Shown in pieces: positions 35,094 through 43,698 of a DNA stretch of 64,000 bases. Source of the stretch: Bizionia saleffrena (GTDB taxonomy: Bacteria; Bacteroidota; Bacteroidia; Flavobacteriales; Flavobacteriaceae); NCBI RefSeq assembly GCF_008086175.1, contig NZ_VSKM01000004.1, positions 124,001 to 188,000 of the forward strand, in the 5' to 3' direction. The notes under the pieces were generated by a model. That model saw only the letters and a program-made list of their open reading frames with translations, made no database searches and was not told the origin of the DNA. Both the position numbers and the translations under genes were made by a program. Each line of letters starts with the position of its first letter. Within the stretch, counting starts at the first letter, position 1.

Positions 35094-36092
35094 ATGATTC
35101 AAACAATAGTATTAAAAGATAGACCTGAAGGCAAACCTACAGTTTCAGATTTTGAGTTTTTAACAGATGAATCGGATATCACGATTAAAAAAGGAGAAAT
35201 ACTTTTAGAAACCGTTTATGTTTCCGTAGATCCTTATTTAAGAGGAAGAATGAGCGACGCCAAATCTTACATTCCTTCTTTTGAATTAAACAAACCCGTG
35301 CATTCGGGTGTTATCGCCAAAGTACTTGAGTCTGAAAACGAAAAATTCAAAGGAGGAGAATTCGTATCCGGAATGTTAGATTGGAAAACGAAGCAAGTTT
35401 CTAACGGCGAAGGCCTTTTAAAAGTAGATGAAAACAAAGCACCTTTAAGCGCCTATTTAGGAATTCTAGGAATGACAGGATTAACAGCATATTTAGGATT
35501 AACACAAATAGGAAAACCGAAAGCAGGAGAAACACTTGTTGTTTCTGGAGCTGCTGGAGCCGTTGGTAGTGTTGTAGGGCAAATAGGAAAACTCTTAGGA
35601 CTCACAGTAATTGGTATTGCAGGAACGGATGAAAAAATTGAAATGCTAAAAACAAAATTTGGGTTTGATGCAGGTATCAATTACAACACCAGTAAAGACA
35701 TTAAAGCAGCGATAGCGAAAGCTGCGCCAAACGGTGTAGATATTTATTTTGATAATGTGGGGGGTTCAATATCTGATGCTGTTCTATTCAATATCAACAA
35801 ATTTGCTAGACTAATTATTTGCGGTGCAATTTCTCTATATAACAGTATAGAATTACCCCAAAGTGTTAGCGTGCAACCCTTTTTAATTAAAAACAGTGCT
35901 TTAATGCAAGGTTTTATTGTTTCTAATTATGCTGATAAATTTCCAGAGGCAATGAAAGAATTATCTACGTGGTTAGCAGAAGATAAATTAGCATACACAG
36001 AAACCGTGGTTAACGGATTTGAAAATATCCCCACTGCTTTTATCGATTTATTCGAAGGAAAGAACAAAGGTAAAATGATAGTTAAAATTTAA
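35094..36092 (+). CDS. NADP-dependent medium-chain reductase (CurA/PTGR-like)
   Basis: A 332-residue zinc-free medium-chain dehydrogenase/reductase. Marks are VSVDPYLRGRMSD near residue 45, GMTGLTAYLGL, the Rossmann turn VSGAAGAVGSVVGQIGK and DIYFDNVGGSISD. This set identifies the leukotriene B4 12-hydroxydehydrogenase / NADPH-dependent curcumin reductase branch, which saturates alpha,beta-unsaturated carbonyls, consistent with an electrophile-response operon. Confidence 0.92.
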   Translation: MIQTIVLKDRPEGKPTVSDFEFLTDESDITIKKGEILLETVYVSVDPYLRGRMSDAKSYIPSFELNKPVHSGVIAKVLESENEKFKGGEFVSGMLDWKTKQVSNGEGLLKVDENKAPLSAYLGILGMTGLTAYLGLTQIGKPKAGETLVVSGAAGAVGSVVGQIGKLLGLTVIGIAGTDEKIEMLKTKFGFDAGINYNTSKDIKAAIAKAAPNGVDIYFDNVGGSISDAVLFNINKFARLIICGAISLYNSIELPQSVSVQPFLIKNSALMQGFIVSNYADKFPEAMKELSTWLAEDKLAYTETVVNGFENIPTAFIDLFEGKNKGKMIVKI

Positions 36093-36103
36093 AAATAAAA
36101 ACA

Positions 36104-37264
36104 ATGAATAATTTTGAATATAAAAACCCTACTAAAATCATATTTGGTAAGGACACCATAGAAAAACTGACGAACGAAATACCTAAAAACGCCAAAGTGT
36201 TACTACTTTACGGCGGTGGGAGTATTAAGAAAAATGGTATCTATGAGCAAGTAAAAACAGCCTTAAAAAATGTTGAAGTTATTGAGTTTGGAGGTATTCC
36301 TGCAAACCCTGAATACGCTGTGTTAATGGAGGCGCTAAACGTAATTAAAAACGAAAATATCACCTACTTATTAGCAGTTGGTGGTGGATCTGTAATCGAT
36401 GGTACAAAATTTTTATCGGCTGCTGCGGTTTACGACGGAGACACGCCTTGGGATATTTTAAAGAATAGTATTCGCACGCAAAAAGGAATGCCTTTTGGAA
36501 CGGTTTTAACCTTGCCAGCTACAGGTTCCGAAATGAATTCTGGCGCTGTAATTACTAGAAAAGAAACGAAAGAGAAACTGTCAATGGGCGGACCTGGATT
36601 ATTCCCTGAGTTTTCAATTTTAGACCCTAAAGTGATTACTTCTATTCCAGAACGTCAATTAGCCAATGGTTTAACGGATGCCTTTACACACGTTTTAGAA
36701 CAATACATGACCTATCCTGTGGGCGGTTTATTACAAGACCGTTTTGCCGAAAGTATTTTACAAACTTTAATAGAAATTGCTCCAAAAGTTATGGAAGATC
36801 CTACAGATCATGAGGCAGCGTCGAACTTTATGTGGAGTTGTACAATGGCTTTAAACGGTTTAATACAACAAGGTGTTCCTGGCGATTGGGCAGTGCACAT
36901 GATGGGGCACGAACTGACTGCATTATTTGGTATCGATCATGCGAGAACGTTAGCCATTGTAATGCCGAGTCATTATATTTATAATTTTGAAGCTAAAAAA
37001 GAAAAATTAGCGCAATATGGAGAACGCGTTTGGAATATAACTGAAGGGACGCAAGACGAAAAAGCTAAAGCAGCGATTGCAAAAACGGAAGCTTTTTTCC
37101 ATCAATTGGGAATTGACACAAAATTATCTGAGTATATTAAAGATTACGAAGGAACAGCTCAAGAAATTTCAAAACGTTTCACTAATCGTGGTTGGACAGG
37201 TATAGGAGAACACAAGTCTCTAACACCAAAAGATGCTGAAAACATTGTAAAAATGGCATATTAA
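36104..37264 (+). CDS. Iron-containing alcohol dehydrogenase, YqhD/BdhA-like
   Basis: A 386-residue group III metal-dependent alcohol dehydrogenase. NFEYKNPTKIIFGKDTI opens the protein; GGGSVIDGTKF is the NAD(P)-binding turn; LPATGSEMN follows, and the metal site is in GLTDAFTHVLEQY and HMMGHELTALFGIDHAR. The family reduces short aldehydes such as acrolein, malondialdehyde and butanal with NADPH. The context supports aldehyde clearance. Confidence 0.93.
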   Translation: MNNFEYKNPTKIIFGKDTIEKLTNEIPKNAKVLLLYGGGSIKKNGIYEQVKTALKNVEVIEFGGIPANPEYAVLMEALNVIKNENITYLLAVGGGSVIDGTKFLSAAAVYDGDTPWDILKNSIRTQKGMPFGTVLTLPATGSEMNSGAVITRKETKEKLSMGGPGLFPEFSILDPKVITSIPERQLANGLTDAFTHVLEQYMTYPVGGLLQDRFAESILQTLIEIAPKVMEDPTDHEAASNFMWSCTMALNGLIQQGVPGDWAVHMMGHELTALFGIDHARTLAIVMPSHYIYNFEAKKEKLAQYGERVWNITEGTQDEKAKAAIAKTEAFFHQLGIDTKLSEYIKDYEGTAQEISKRFTNRGWTGIGEHKSLTPKDAENIVKMAY

Positions 37265-37266
37265 TT

Positions 37267-38073
37267 ATGAAAATTATTCACACAGTATCACTAGCGTTAA
37301 CTCTTATTATGGCGTCAAGTTGCAATAATAAAAGTAACACAACACCTTCTGAAACCGTTTTAGAAGACAACATAGAAACCAAAACAGAACAGAAAATGAA
37401 TATACTATTTGTATTAACGTCTCACGATAAATTAGGAGACACAGGAAAGAAAACAGGATTTTGGATTGAAGAATTTGCAAATCCGTATTACAGTTTATTA
37501 GACAAAGGAGCAACCATTACTCTAGCGACACCAAAAGGGGGCGCTGCACCAATAGACCCGAGTAGTGATACACCAGATGCAAGCACAGAAGCTACAGAGC
37601 GTTATAAAAAGGATGCTACAGCTCAAGATAAGATTAAAAACACAAAAGTGTTAAGTACTATTGATGCTAAAGATTTCGATGCCGTATTTTATCCAGGTGG
37701 TCACGGGCCGTTATGGGATTTAGCAAATGACAAGACTTCGATTGCTTTAATTGAAGCGTTTAATGCGCAACAAAAACCGATTGCTTTTGTTTGTCACGCG
37801 CCAGCGGCCTTAAAAAGCGTAAAAGGTACCGATGGACAGCCGTTAGTAAAAGGTAAAAAAGTAACAGGATTTACAAATTCTGAGGAAGCAGCAGTGCAAT
37901 TAACGGAGGTCGTACCGTTTTTAGTTGAAGATATGCTCAGTGAAAATGGCGGTATTTATTCTAAGAAACAAGATTGGGCGGCTTACGCAATTCAAGACGG
38001 TAATTTAATTACCGGGCAAAACCCAGCGTCTTCAGAGTTGGTAGCTGATAAACTTTTGGATGCTTTAAAATAG
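37267..38073 (+). CDS. DJ-1/PfpI family protein anchored as a lipoprotein
   Basis: A 268-residue protein with a lipoprotein signal ending MASSC (Cys19), a short linker and a DJ-1/PfpI domain of the Hsp31-like branch: FYPGGHGPLWDL, the nucleophile elbow FVCHAPAAL with its reactive cysteine, and VPFLVEDMLSENGG. Relatives act as glutathione-independent glyoxalases (glyoxalase III) or chaperones in the cytoplasm, so the envelope location here is unusual. It is the last gene of the operon and is followed by a strong terminator. Confidence 0.88.
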   Translation: MKIIHTVSLALTLIMASSCNNKSNTTPSETVLEDNIETKTEQKMNILFVLTSHDKLGDTGKKTGFWIEEFANPYYSLLDKGATITLATPKGGAAPIDPSSDTPDASTEATERYKKDATAQDKIKNTKVLSTIDAKDFDAVFYPGGHGPLWDLANDKTSIALIEAFNAQQKPIAFVCHAPAALKSVKGTDGQPLVKGKKVTGFTNSEEAAVQLTEVVPFLVEDMLSENGGIYSKKQDWAAYAIQDGNLITGQNPASSELVADKLLDALK

Positions 38074-38104
38074 TTGAAATAACCACTAATTTCAACGCTT
38101 AAAA

Positions 38105-38135
38105 AAAGCCTGTAAACAAATTGTTTACAGGCTTT
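38105..38135 (+). terminator. Bidirectional terminator between DJ-1 and aldehyde dehydrogenase genes
   Basis: A 13-bp stem AAAGCCTGTAAAC / GTTTACAGGCTTT with an AAATT loop, an A-run on the left and a T-rich right side. It serves both convergent transcripts. Confidence 0.85.
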
Positions 38136-38168
38136 CTTGTGTTTAAAATTCTATTTAGTATTTATAAA

Positions 38169-39572
38169 TTATTTCTTATTATTAGCTATATAAATCGCTT
38201 TGGTATTTACAAATTCTCGAATTCCAAAACCACCGTGTTCTCTACCATAACCCGATTGTTTTACACCTCCAAACGGAAGGTTTGGATGCGCTAATCCATA
38301 GCAATTAATATTTACCATTCCCGTATCAAAATGATTTTTAGCTAACGCAATCGATGTTTCTTCATCTTTACTAAAGATTCCTCCACCTAATCCAAACTTA
38401 CTGTCATTTGCTATGCGCATAGCATCTTCATTGTCTTTAGCTCTGATTAAAGCAGCTACAGGTCCAAAAAGCTCATCGCTATAAGCGACTTGTCCGGGTT
38501 TTACATCTTCTAAAACAGTCGCTGGATAGAAATATCCTTTTTGTTTGGGCACTTCTCCACCGCAAGCTAATTTAGAACCTTGTTTTATGCTTTCTTGTAC
38601 TTGTTCGTGTAATTTATCGCGTAAATCTTCTCTAGCCATTGGTCCTATTTTTGACGCTTTATCGGTAGGATCTCCAAATTTTAAATTTTCCATTGCTTTT
38701 ACAAAAGCCGTTTTAAAGTCATCGTAAACCGAATCTACCACAACAAAACGTTTTGCTGCGACACAAGTTTCTCCGTTGTTATATGTTCGTGCCATTACAC
38801 AGGTTTTTACAGCCAAGTCAATATCCGCGTCGTCTAGTACCAAGTAGGCATCGTTGCTCCCTAATTCTAGCACTGTTTTCTTTAATACTTCAGCCGATTT
38901 TTTAGCGACGTATTTCCCTGCTTCCGAGCTTCCTGTTAAAGTTACCGCTCGCACTAAATCGTGTGCTATAATAGCATCTGAAACCTCGTGACTAATAACT
39001 AAGACTGTAAATACATCTTTTGGCAGACCGGCGTCTTCAAATATTTTCTTTAATTTTAATGCGCTTCCAGTAACGTTTTTTGCGTGTTTTAATAATACAC
39101 CATTACCCGCCATTAAATTGGTGATTGCGTAACGTATTACTTGATAAGTTGGAAAATTCCAAGGTTGAATACCATATAAAACACCTATTGGTGCTTGTTG
39201 AATAATTCCCTTTCCGCCATCTGGCATTTCTCTTACTTCATCTTCTAACTGCTTTTTACCATCGGTTGCCGTAAATTCGCAAATACCCGCACTTAAATCA
39301 ATTTCTTGGTAACTATGCTTCAATAATTTCCCCATTTCTGAAGTCATTAATTGTGATAATTCCTCTTTATTATCTTGTAACGCTTTACCTATTGCTTTTA
39401 TAATTTTCGCGCGCTCATCTAGGCTTTTTATTTTCCAATTAGTAAACGCTTTATGACACTTTTCTACAGCTTCGATAGCTTCATCCTTCGACATATAATT
39501 GTATTGCGCTAGCGTTTCTTCTGTTGTTGGATTAATAGTTTCAAATCCTTTATCATTTTTCTCAGTACTCAT
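38169..39572 (-). CDS. Aldehyde dehydrogenase (succinate-semialdehyde dehydrogenase-like)
   Basis: A 467-residue NAD(P)-dependent aldehyde dehydrogenase: PWNFPTYQVIRYA, LTGSSEAGKYVA, the general base in LELGSNDAYLVL and the catalytic cysteine in NNGETCVAAKRFVV, ending with PFGGVKQSGYGREHGGFG. The branch is that of short succinate-semialdehyde dehydrogenases. It oxidises aldehydes to acids and complements the reductases of the neighbouring operon. Confidence 0.92.
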   Translation of the reverse strand: MSTEKNDKGFETINPTTEETLAQYNYMSKDEAIEAVEKCHKAFTNWKIKSLDERAKIIKAIGKALQDNKEELSQLMTSEMGKLLKHSYQEIDLSAGICEFTATDGKKQLEDEVREMPDGGKGIIQQAPIGVLYGIQPWNFPTYQVIRYAITNLMAGNGVLLKHAKNVTGSALKLKKIFEDAGLPKDVFTVLVISHEVSDAIIAHDLVRAVTLTGSSEAGKYVAKKSAEVLKKTVLELGSNDAYLVLDDADIDLAVKTCVMARTYNNGETCVAAKRFVVVDSVYDDFKTAFVKAMENLKFGDPTDKASKIGPMAREDLRDKLHEQVQESIKQGSKLACGGEVPKQKGYFYPATVLEDVKPGQVAYSDELFGPVAALIRAKDNEDAMRIANDSKFGLGGGIFSKDEETSIALAKNHFDTGMVNINCYGLAHPNLPFGGVKQSGYGREHGGFGIREFVNTKAIYIANNKK

Positions 39573-39899
39573 GTTGTTCTCTTTAAATTAATTTATGAAT
39601 TATCCTGATTCAATTTTTGTCCGAATTAAATATCCGAATTAAATAGATGTTACTCATTTTAATTTCAGATTTAAAGTATTAGCACACCTTCATTGAATCA
39701 TTTAAAGTTAACTAACATCTTACTCATTACCAATGGGTTTAAGAATATCTTATGATAACTCTTCCAGCTAAAAAGCCCTAAAATAAAAAGAGTCATAATA
39801 GAGTTGAATTTCAGAAATAATTAACATAGCAGTTTCTAAATGGATTACTTTTTTTATGAAAAAGAGCAAAGGTCGTTTTAGAAAAATTTTGAAGTGTCT
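39573..39899. other. Intergenic region upstream of aldehyde dehydrogenase
   Basis: About 330 bases with frequent stops in all frames. The promoter of the aldehyde dehydrogenase must lie near its left end, but I see no full consensus box. No RNA or repeat is seen. Confidence 0.4.
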
Positions 39900-40205
39900 A
39901 TGAAAAAAAACGAACCTAAAACGTGATGATTCTGAAGAAGGATAAAAAAGAAGAAAAATACAATCCGAAAATTACTGGAGATTACAAACACGCTTTAAGC
40001 GCAAGAAATGAAAATGTGCGCTCTTAAACTGCTTAAAAACAGATGTAGAGAGGTCGTTTTTACGGGTAATAATTTAGATGTACCCGGTAGGAAATTTCCA
40101 AAAGTTAAATTAAATTCATCTTTAAAAAATCAAGAAAACCAATTGTATTCTCAACGAGGAAATGGCAATGAAAATTTAGAACGCAATAGAGACCACAGAC
40201 AGTAA
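39900..40205 (+). pseudogene. Decayed gene for a small hydrophilic flavobacterial protein
   Basis: Pieces of one hydrophilic protein can be read across different frames: MKKNEPK then DDSEE, next frame DKKEEKYNPKITGDYKHALS, then after a stop and frame change GNNLDVPGRKFPK, ENQLYSQ and NENLER. The order and the acidic LDVPG...ENQLYSQ...NENLE pattern recall a small conserved flavobacterial protein of unknown function, but at least two frameshifts separate the parts. No single ORF here is likely to be functional. Confidence 0.5.
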
Positions 40206-40258
40206 TTGCATTAATTTGAGTTGCCAAACAGCGCACAGCATTAAATATTAAAACAAAA

Positions 40259-40289
40259 AAAGCAGCCTTCATAAATTGAAGGCTGCTTT
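40259..40289 (-). terminator. Terminator after the NADP oxidoreductase gene
   Basis: A 13-bp perfect stem AAAGCAGCCTTCA / TGAAGGCTGCTTT with a TAAAT loop, with A's on the left that become a T-run on the minus strand. It lies 24 bases past the stop at 40313. Confidence 0.85.
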
Positions 40290-40312
40290 GTAATATTTAT
40301 TATAAAAATTAA

Positions 40313-40942
40313 TTAAGACTTAATAAGTTGCTCTAACTCCTGTCTTCCAACCGATTTACCATAAATTTTCTGTTCGGGATCCATAATTTTTGTCTGCTGT
40401 AAATCTCCTATATAAACGGCATCGAAACCGATATCTTCAATTAATTGCTGGGTTTTCGCTCGACTATCTTCATCTTGAGCGGCAAATGGAATTGCAATTT
40501 TATCTTGAGTACGCCACGCGTAATCGCGTAAATGTTCGGCTTTTATACTATTAAAAGCTTTAGCGGTTTTCGCCGTACCAAATTTCATCGCCGTGTATTC
40601 TGACGCATTTCTATTACTATCTCTCACGTCTTGCGCCATTTCTCCATCGCGTTCTGGGTAAGGGTTTGTCGCATCAATAATCACTTTATTACCGTATTCT
40701 CCGGCATACAACTCTGCCAATTTATCGATTGCTTTAAATGGCGTTGCTAGTAAATACACATCGGCGTTTGCCTCAAATGCTTTTTCTACACTTACCGCTT
40801 GTGCATTATTTCCTGCTTCGCGAGCTAAATCTTTTAATTCTTCGGGATGTCTAGAACTAAAGAGTACTTGGTGGCCACCTTTGGCCCAGTGTTTACCTAA
40901 ATTCCCTCCAATGTTCCCACTTCCAATAATTCCTATTTTCAT
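40313..40942 (-). CDS. NADPH-dependent F420 reductase-like NAD(P)-binding protein
   Basis: A 209-residue Rossmann protein: GIIGSGNIGGNLGKHWAKGG is the dinucleotide fold, followed by VLFSSRHPEELKDLA (NADP-type Ser-Arg), VYLLATPFKAI and VIDATNPYPERDGE. This is the NADP oxidoreductase, coenzyme F420-dependent family; Bacteroidota lack F420, so the electron partner must be another flavin or substrate. It lies downstream of the redoxin pseudogene on the same strand. Confidence 0.85.
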   Translation of the reverse strand: MKIGIIGSGNIGGNLGKHWAKGGHQVLFSSRHPEELKDLAREAGNNAQAVSVEKAFEANADVYLLATPFKAIDKLAELYAGEYGNKVIIDATNPYPERDGEMAQDVRDSNRNASEYTAMKFGTAKTAKAFNSIKAEHLRDYAWRTQDKIAIPFAAQDEDSRAKTQQLIEDIGFDAVYIGDLQQTKIMDPEQKIYGKSVGRQELEQLIKS

Positions 40943-40994
40943 CGTTTTTATATTTAAGTTAATAATTTATTGTTTCTACTAAACTTGAAGCAAT

Positions 40995-41504
40995 TTAAGA
41001 CTCCCCTCTAGCCGGATAATCTGCTTTTAGAATATAATCAATACCGTTTAAAACGTCTTTAAATTCAGGGCGGCCAAAGGGCATGGATTGAATAGACTCC
41101 CAATACACCGTAGACTCTGGCGTTAAAATAAATAAGCCAGGTTCTGTAAAGTGCTCTGGTTCTTTTTTTATCCCCTTAGAAATAAACAGTCCCCATTTTC
41201 TGGCCTCTTCGATTGGAAAACCAAAACCTAAAGGAATATCTTTAATATCCCATTCTTTATGGGTTTGTTTCGCTACCTCTTCGGTATCAGAACTTATCGC
41301 AATGACATTAATGCTACGTTCTGTAAATTTACTTAATCACGATTGCAGTTCTTCTAATTGCTTTTTACACACCGGGCAATGGTTTCCTCTATAAAAAAGA
41401 AGCATTGTAAAGTTTTTCGGCGATTACTCGCTTAACTTCCAAGTGGTATCATTTACTAATTGTATATTTAAATCTGGTGTTTTCTCTCTTGGTTTTATCA
41501 TCAT
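40995..41504 (-). pseudogene. AhpC/TSA redoxin with two in-frame nonsense codons
   Basis: One continuous 170-codon frame encodes a peroxiredoxin-like redoxin: KTPDLNIQLVNDTTWKLSE, stop, NFTMLLFYRGNHCPVCKKQ, stop, then INVIAISSDTEEVAKQ and EPGLFILTPESTVYW. The stops are TAA at 41426-41424 (codon 27) and TGA at 41339-41337 (codon 56). The CPVC redox centre and everything else are intact with no frameshift, so inactivation is recent, or the bases are sequencing errors. It sits between two oxidoreductase genes on the same strand. Confidence 0.88.
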
Positions 41505-41553
41505 TTTTAATTTAGATGTTACTATTAATCTTTAAAGTTGTACTTCTATACTC

Positions 41554-42600
41554 TTATTTCAAACTCTTCATATCTATAACAAAACGGTATTTTACATCGT
41601 TACTCGTTACTCTCTCAAAAGCGGTATTTATCTCTTGCATATCGATCATTTCTATATCACTAACAATGTTATGTTTTCCGCAGAAATCTAACATTTCTTG
41701 AGTTTCTTTTATGCCCCCTATTAAAGACCCAGCAACGCGCTTTCTTCCTAAAATAAGTTGTCCGCCATTCATTGGTTCTAAAGGTTCAATAGCACCAACA
41801 AGGACCATAGTGGCATCTCTTTTTAATAGTTGTATATAAGGATTAATATCGTGTTTTACAGGAACAGTGTTTAAAAGGAAATCGAAAGTTCCATTCTGTT
41901 TCGTCATATCCTCTCCATTGGTAGAAATTAAAACCGAATCTGCCCCTAGATCTTTAGCACTTTCTGCTTTATTTGGAGAGGTGGTAATCATTATCGTTTC
42001 GGCTCCCATAGCGTGGGCAAATTTAATACCCATATGGCCTAACCCTCCTAGACCAATAACACCGACTTTATCTCCTTTTTTAATTTTCCAGTGGTTTAAA
42101 GGGGAGAATGATGTGATTCCTGCACACAATAGTGGTGCTACAGCTTTGATTTCTAGATTTTCCGGGATACTTAATACGAATTCTTCTTTTACAACGATGC
42201 TTGTAGAGTAACCTCCAAAAGTCTGTTTACCAGTGTGCTTATCCTTACCATTGTAGGTGCCAACCATTCCATTTTCGCAATATTGTTCTAAATCTTCAGC
42301 ACAAGAGTTGCAGTCTTGGCAAGAATCGACCATACAGCCAACACCAACTAAATCACCTTCTTTATATTTTTTAACCGCGTTCCCCACTTTGGTTACACGA
42401 CCAACAATTTCGTGTCCTGGAACTAACGGGTACTTTGTACCTCCCCAATCGTTATGTGCCGAATGAATATCACTATGGCAAACACCACAAAATAAAATAT
42501 CGATATCTACATCGTTTTCTAATAATTCGCGACGCTCGATGGTTAAAGGTTTTAATTTGGCGTTTTTGTCTTCTGTTCCGTATGCTTGAATTTGTTTCAT
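41554..42600 (-). CDS. Zinc-dependent NAD(P)H alcohol dehydrogenase (YahK/AdhC-like)
   Basis: A 348-residue medium-chain alcohol dehydrogenase. Catalytic zinc ligands are C38 (FCGVCHSDIH) and H63 (VPGHEIVG); the structural zinc is in CMVDSCQDCNSCAEDLEQYC; the Rossmann turn is GVIGLGGLGHMGIKFA. The pattern matches the YahK/cinnamyl alcohol dehydrogenase branch, broad NADPH-dependent aldehyde reductases. It extends the aldehyde-handling island. Confidence 0.93.
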   Translation of the reverse strand: MKQIQAYGTEDKNAKLKPLTIERRELLENDVDIDILFCGVCHSDIHSAHNDWGGTKYPLVPGHEIVGRVTKVGNAVKKYKEGDLVGVGCMVDSCQDCNSCAEDLEQYCENGMVGTYNGKDKHTGKQTFGGYSTSIVVKEEFVLSIPENLEIKAVAPLLCAGITSFSPLNHWKIKKGDKVGVIGLGGLGHMGIKFAHAMGAETIMITTSPNKAESAKDLGADSVLISTNGEDMTKQNGTFDFLLNTVPVKHDINPYIQLLKRDATMVLVGAIEPLEPMNGGQLILGRKRVAGSLIGGIKETQEMLDFCGKHNIVSDIEMIDMQEINTAFERVTSNDVKYRFVIDMKSLK

Positions 42601-42750
42601 TTAATTAATTTTTATGTGAAATATTACAAACCAACAAATTGTGTTGGTCCATTTAGAGATAGCTTTAAAGCTATTGATTGTTTAAGATATAAAAAAAACA
42701 AGATTATAATTGTCAATTTAACAGACTATAACCTGAATTTAACAGTAAAG

Positions 42751-43698
42751 TTAAGAGAAAGAGAGCGTATCTAGATTTACATTACCACCAGATAGTATAA
42801 TTCCTACATTCTGGCTTTTAAAGCGCTCTTTTTCTTTAATTACAGCCGCGAGAGCCACAGCACTAGATGGTTCGATAACGATTTTTAAATATTGAAAAAT
42901 AAGGCGCATAGCCGATATAATTTCGGATTCTTCAACGCGAATAATGCCATCGACGTACTTTTGGATAATAGGAAAGTTAATTGACCCTAAGTGTGTTCTC
43001 AGTCCGTCGGCAATAGTATTATTATTATTATTATTATGAACATTCATTTCTATTTTACCGCTCAATAACGAGCGATAGGCATCGTCTACTTGCATAGGCT
43101 CTGCACCAATAACAGCACTTTTTGAGAAATAATGTGCTGCTAATGCTGTTCCAGCTAATAACCCACCACCACCAACGGGAGCTACAATAATATCTAAGTG
43201 ATGCGTTTGATCGAGTAATTCTAAGGTAGCTGTACTATGTCCTAAAATAACATTTTTATTGTTTGAAGGATGAATAAACGTTGCATCTATTTCATTCTCG
43301 ATTTTGGCTGCTGATTTTTCTCGTGCGGTGTTACCAGGTTCGCATTCTGTAATAAATCCGTCGTATTCTAAAACGGCGTCTTTTTTAACTTGTGGCGCAT
43401 TTTTGGGCATTACAATGTGTGCTTTTACGCCTAATCCTTTTGCTGCTAAGGCTAAAGCTTGAGCAAAGTTTCCAGACGAATGCGTTACTACTCCTCTACT
43501 TTTTTGCGCTGCTGTTAATTGCTGAATAGCATACGTTGCACCACGAAATTTAAAGGAACCTGTTTTCTGAAAATTCTCACATTTAAATTGAAGATTAACA
43601 CCTATTATTTTGTTTAATAACGAAGACGTTATAACCGGCGTACAATGAATATAGGAAGCTAATCCTTTCTGAATAGTTATAAAATCCTTTGCTATCAT
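42751..43698 (-). CDS. Threonine/serine dehydratase (PLP fold type II)
   Basis: A 315-residue PLP enzyme without the regulatory ACT domain. K50 in GSFKFRGA is the Schiff-base lysine, SSGNFAQALALAAK the substrate loop, and PVGGGGLLAGTAL the phosphate-binding glycine loop; SGGNVNLD near the end is typical of catabolic threonine dehydratase / serine racemase. It contains a run of six Asn (about residues 222-227) encoded by six AAT repeats. Its start overlaps the YihY stop by 4 bases (ATGA), so the two genes are co-transcribed. Confidence 0.9.
   Translation of the reverse strand: MIAKDFITIQKGLASYIHCTPVITSSLLNKIIGVNLQFKCENFQKTGSFKFRGATYAIQQLTAAQKSRGVVTHSSGNFAQALALAAKGLGVKAHIVMPKNAPQVKKDAVLEYDGFITECEPGNTAREKSAAKIENEIDATFIHPSNNKNVILGHSTATLELLDQTHHLDIIVAPVGGGGLLAGTALAAHYFSKSAVIGAEPMQVDDAYRSLLSGKIEMNVHNNNNNNTIADGLRTHLGSINFPIIQKYVDGIIRVEESEIISAMRLIFQYLKIVIEPSSAVALAAVIKEKERFKSQNVGIILSGGNVNLDTLSFS
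43018..43035. repeat. (ATT)6 trinucleotide repeat inside the dehydratase gene
   Basis: Six ATT units in a row on the plus strand (AAT codons on the coding strand) give the poly-Asn run. Being in triplets, a copy-number change would alter length but keep the frame. Confidence 0.8.

Noticed and set aside
40008-40205. A 65-residue ORF as a gene
   Set aside because: It matches only the second half of a hydrophilic protein whose first half lies in other frames upstream, so it is part of a pseudogene.
41337-41339. TGA in the redoxin gene as a possible selenocysteine codon
   Set aside because: The redox cysteines are both present in CPVC upstream; the TGA lies in a helix (LQS-stop-LSKF), a TAA also interrupts the frame, and no SECIS-like hairpin is seen next to it.
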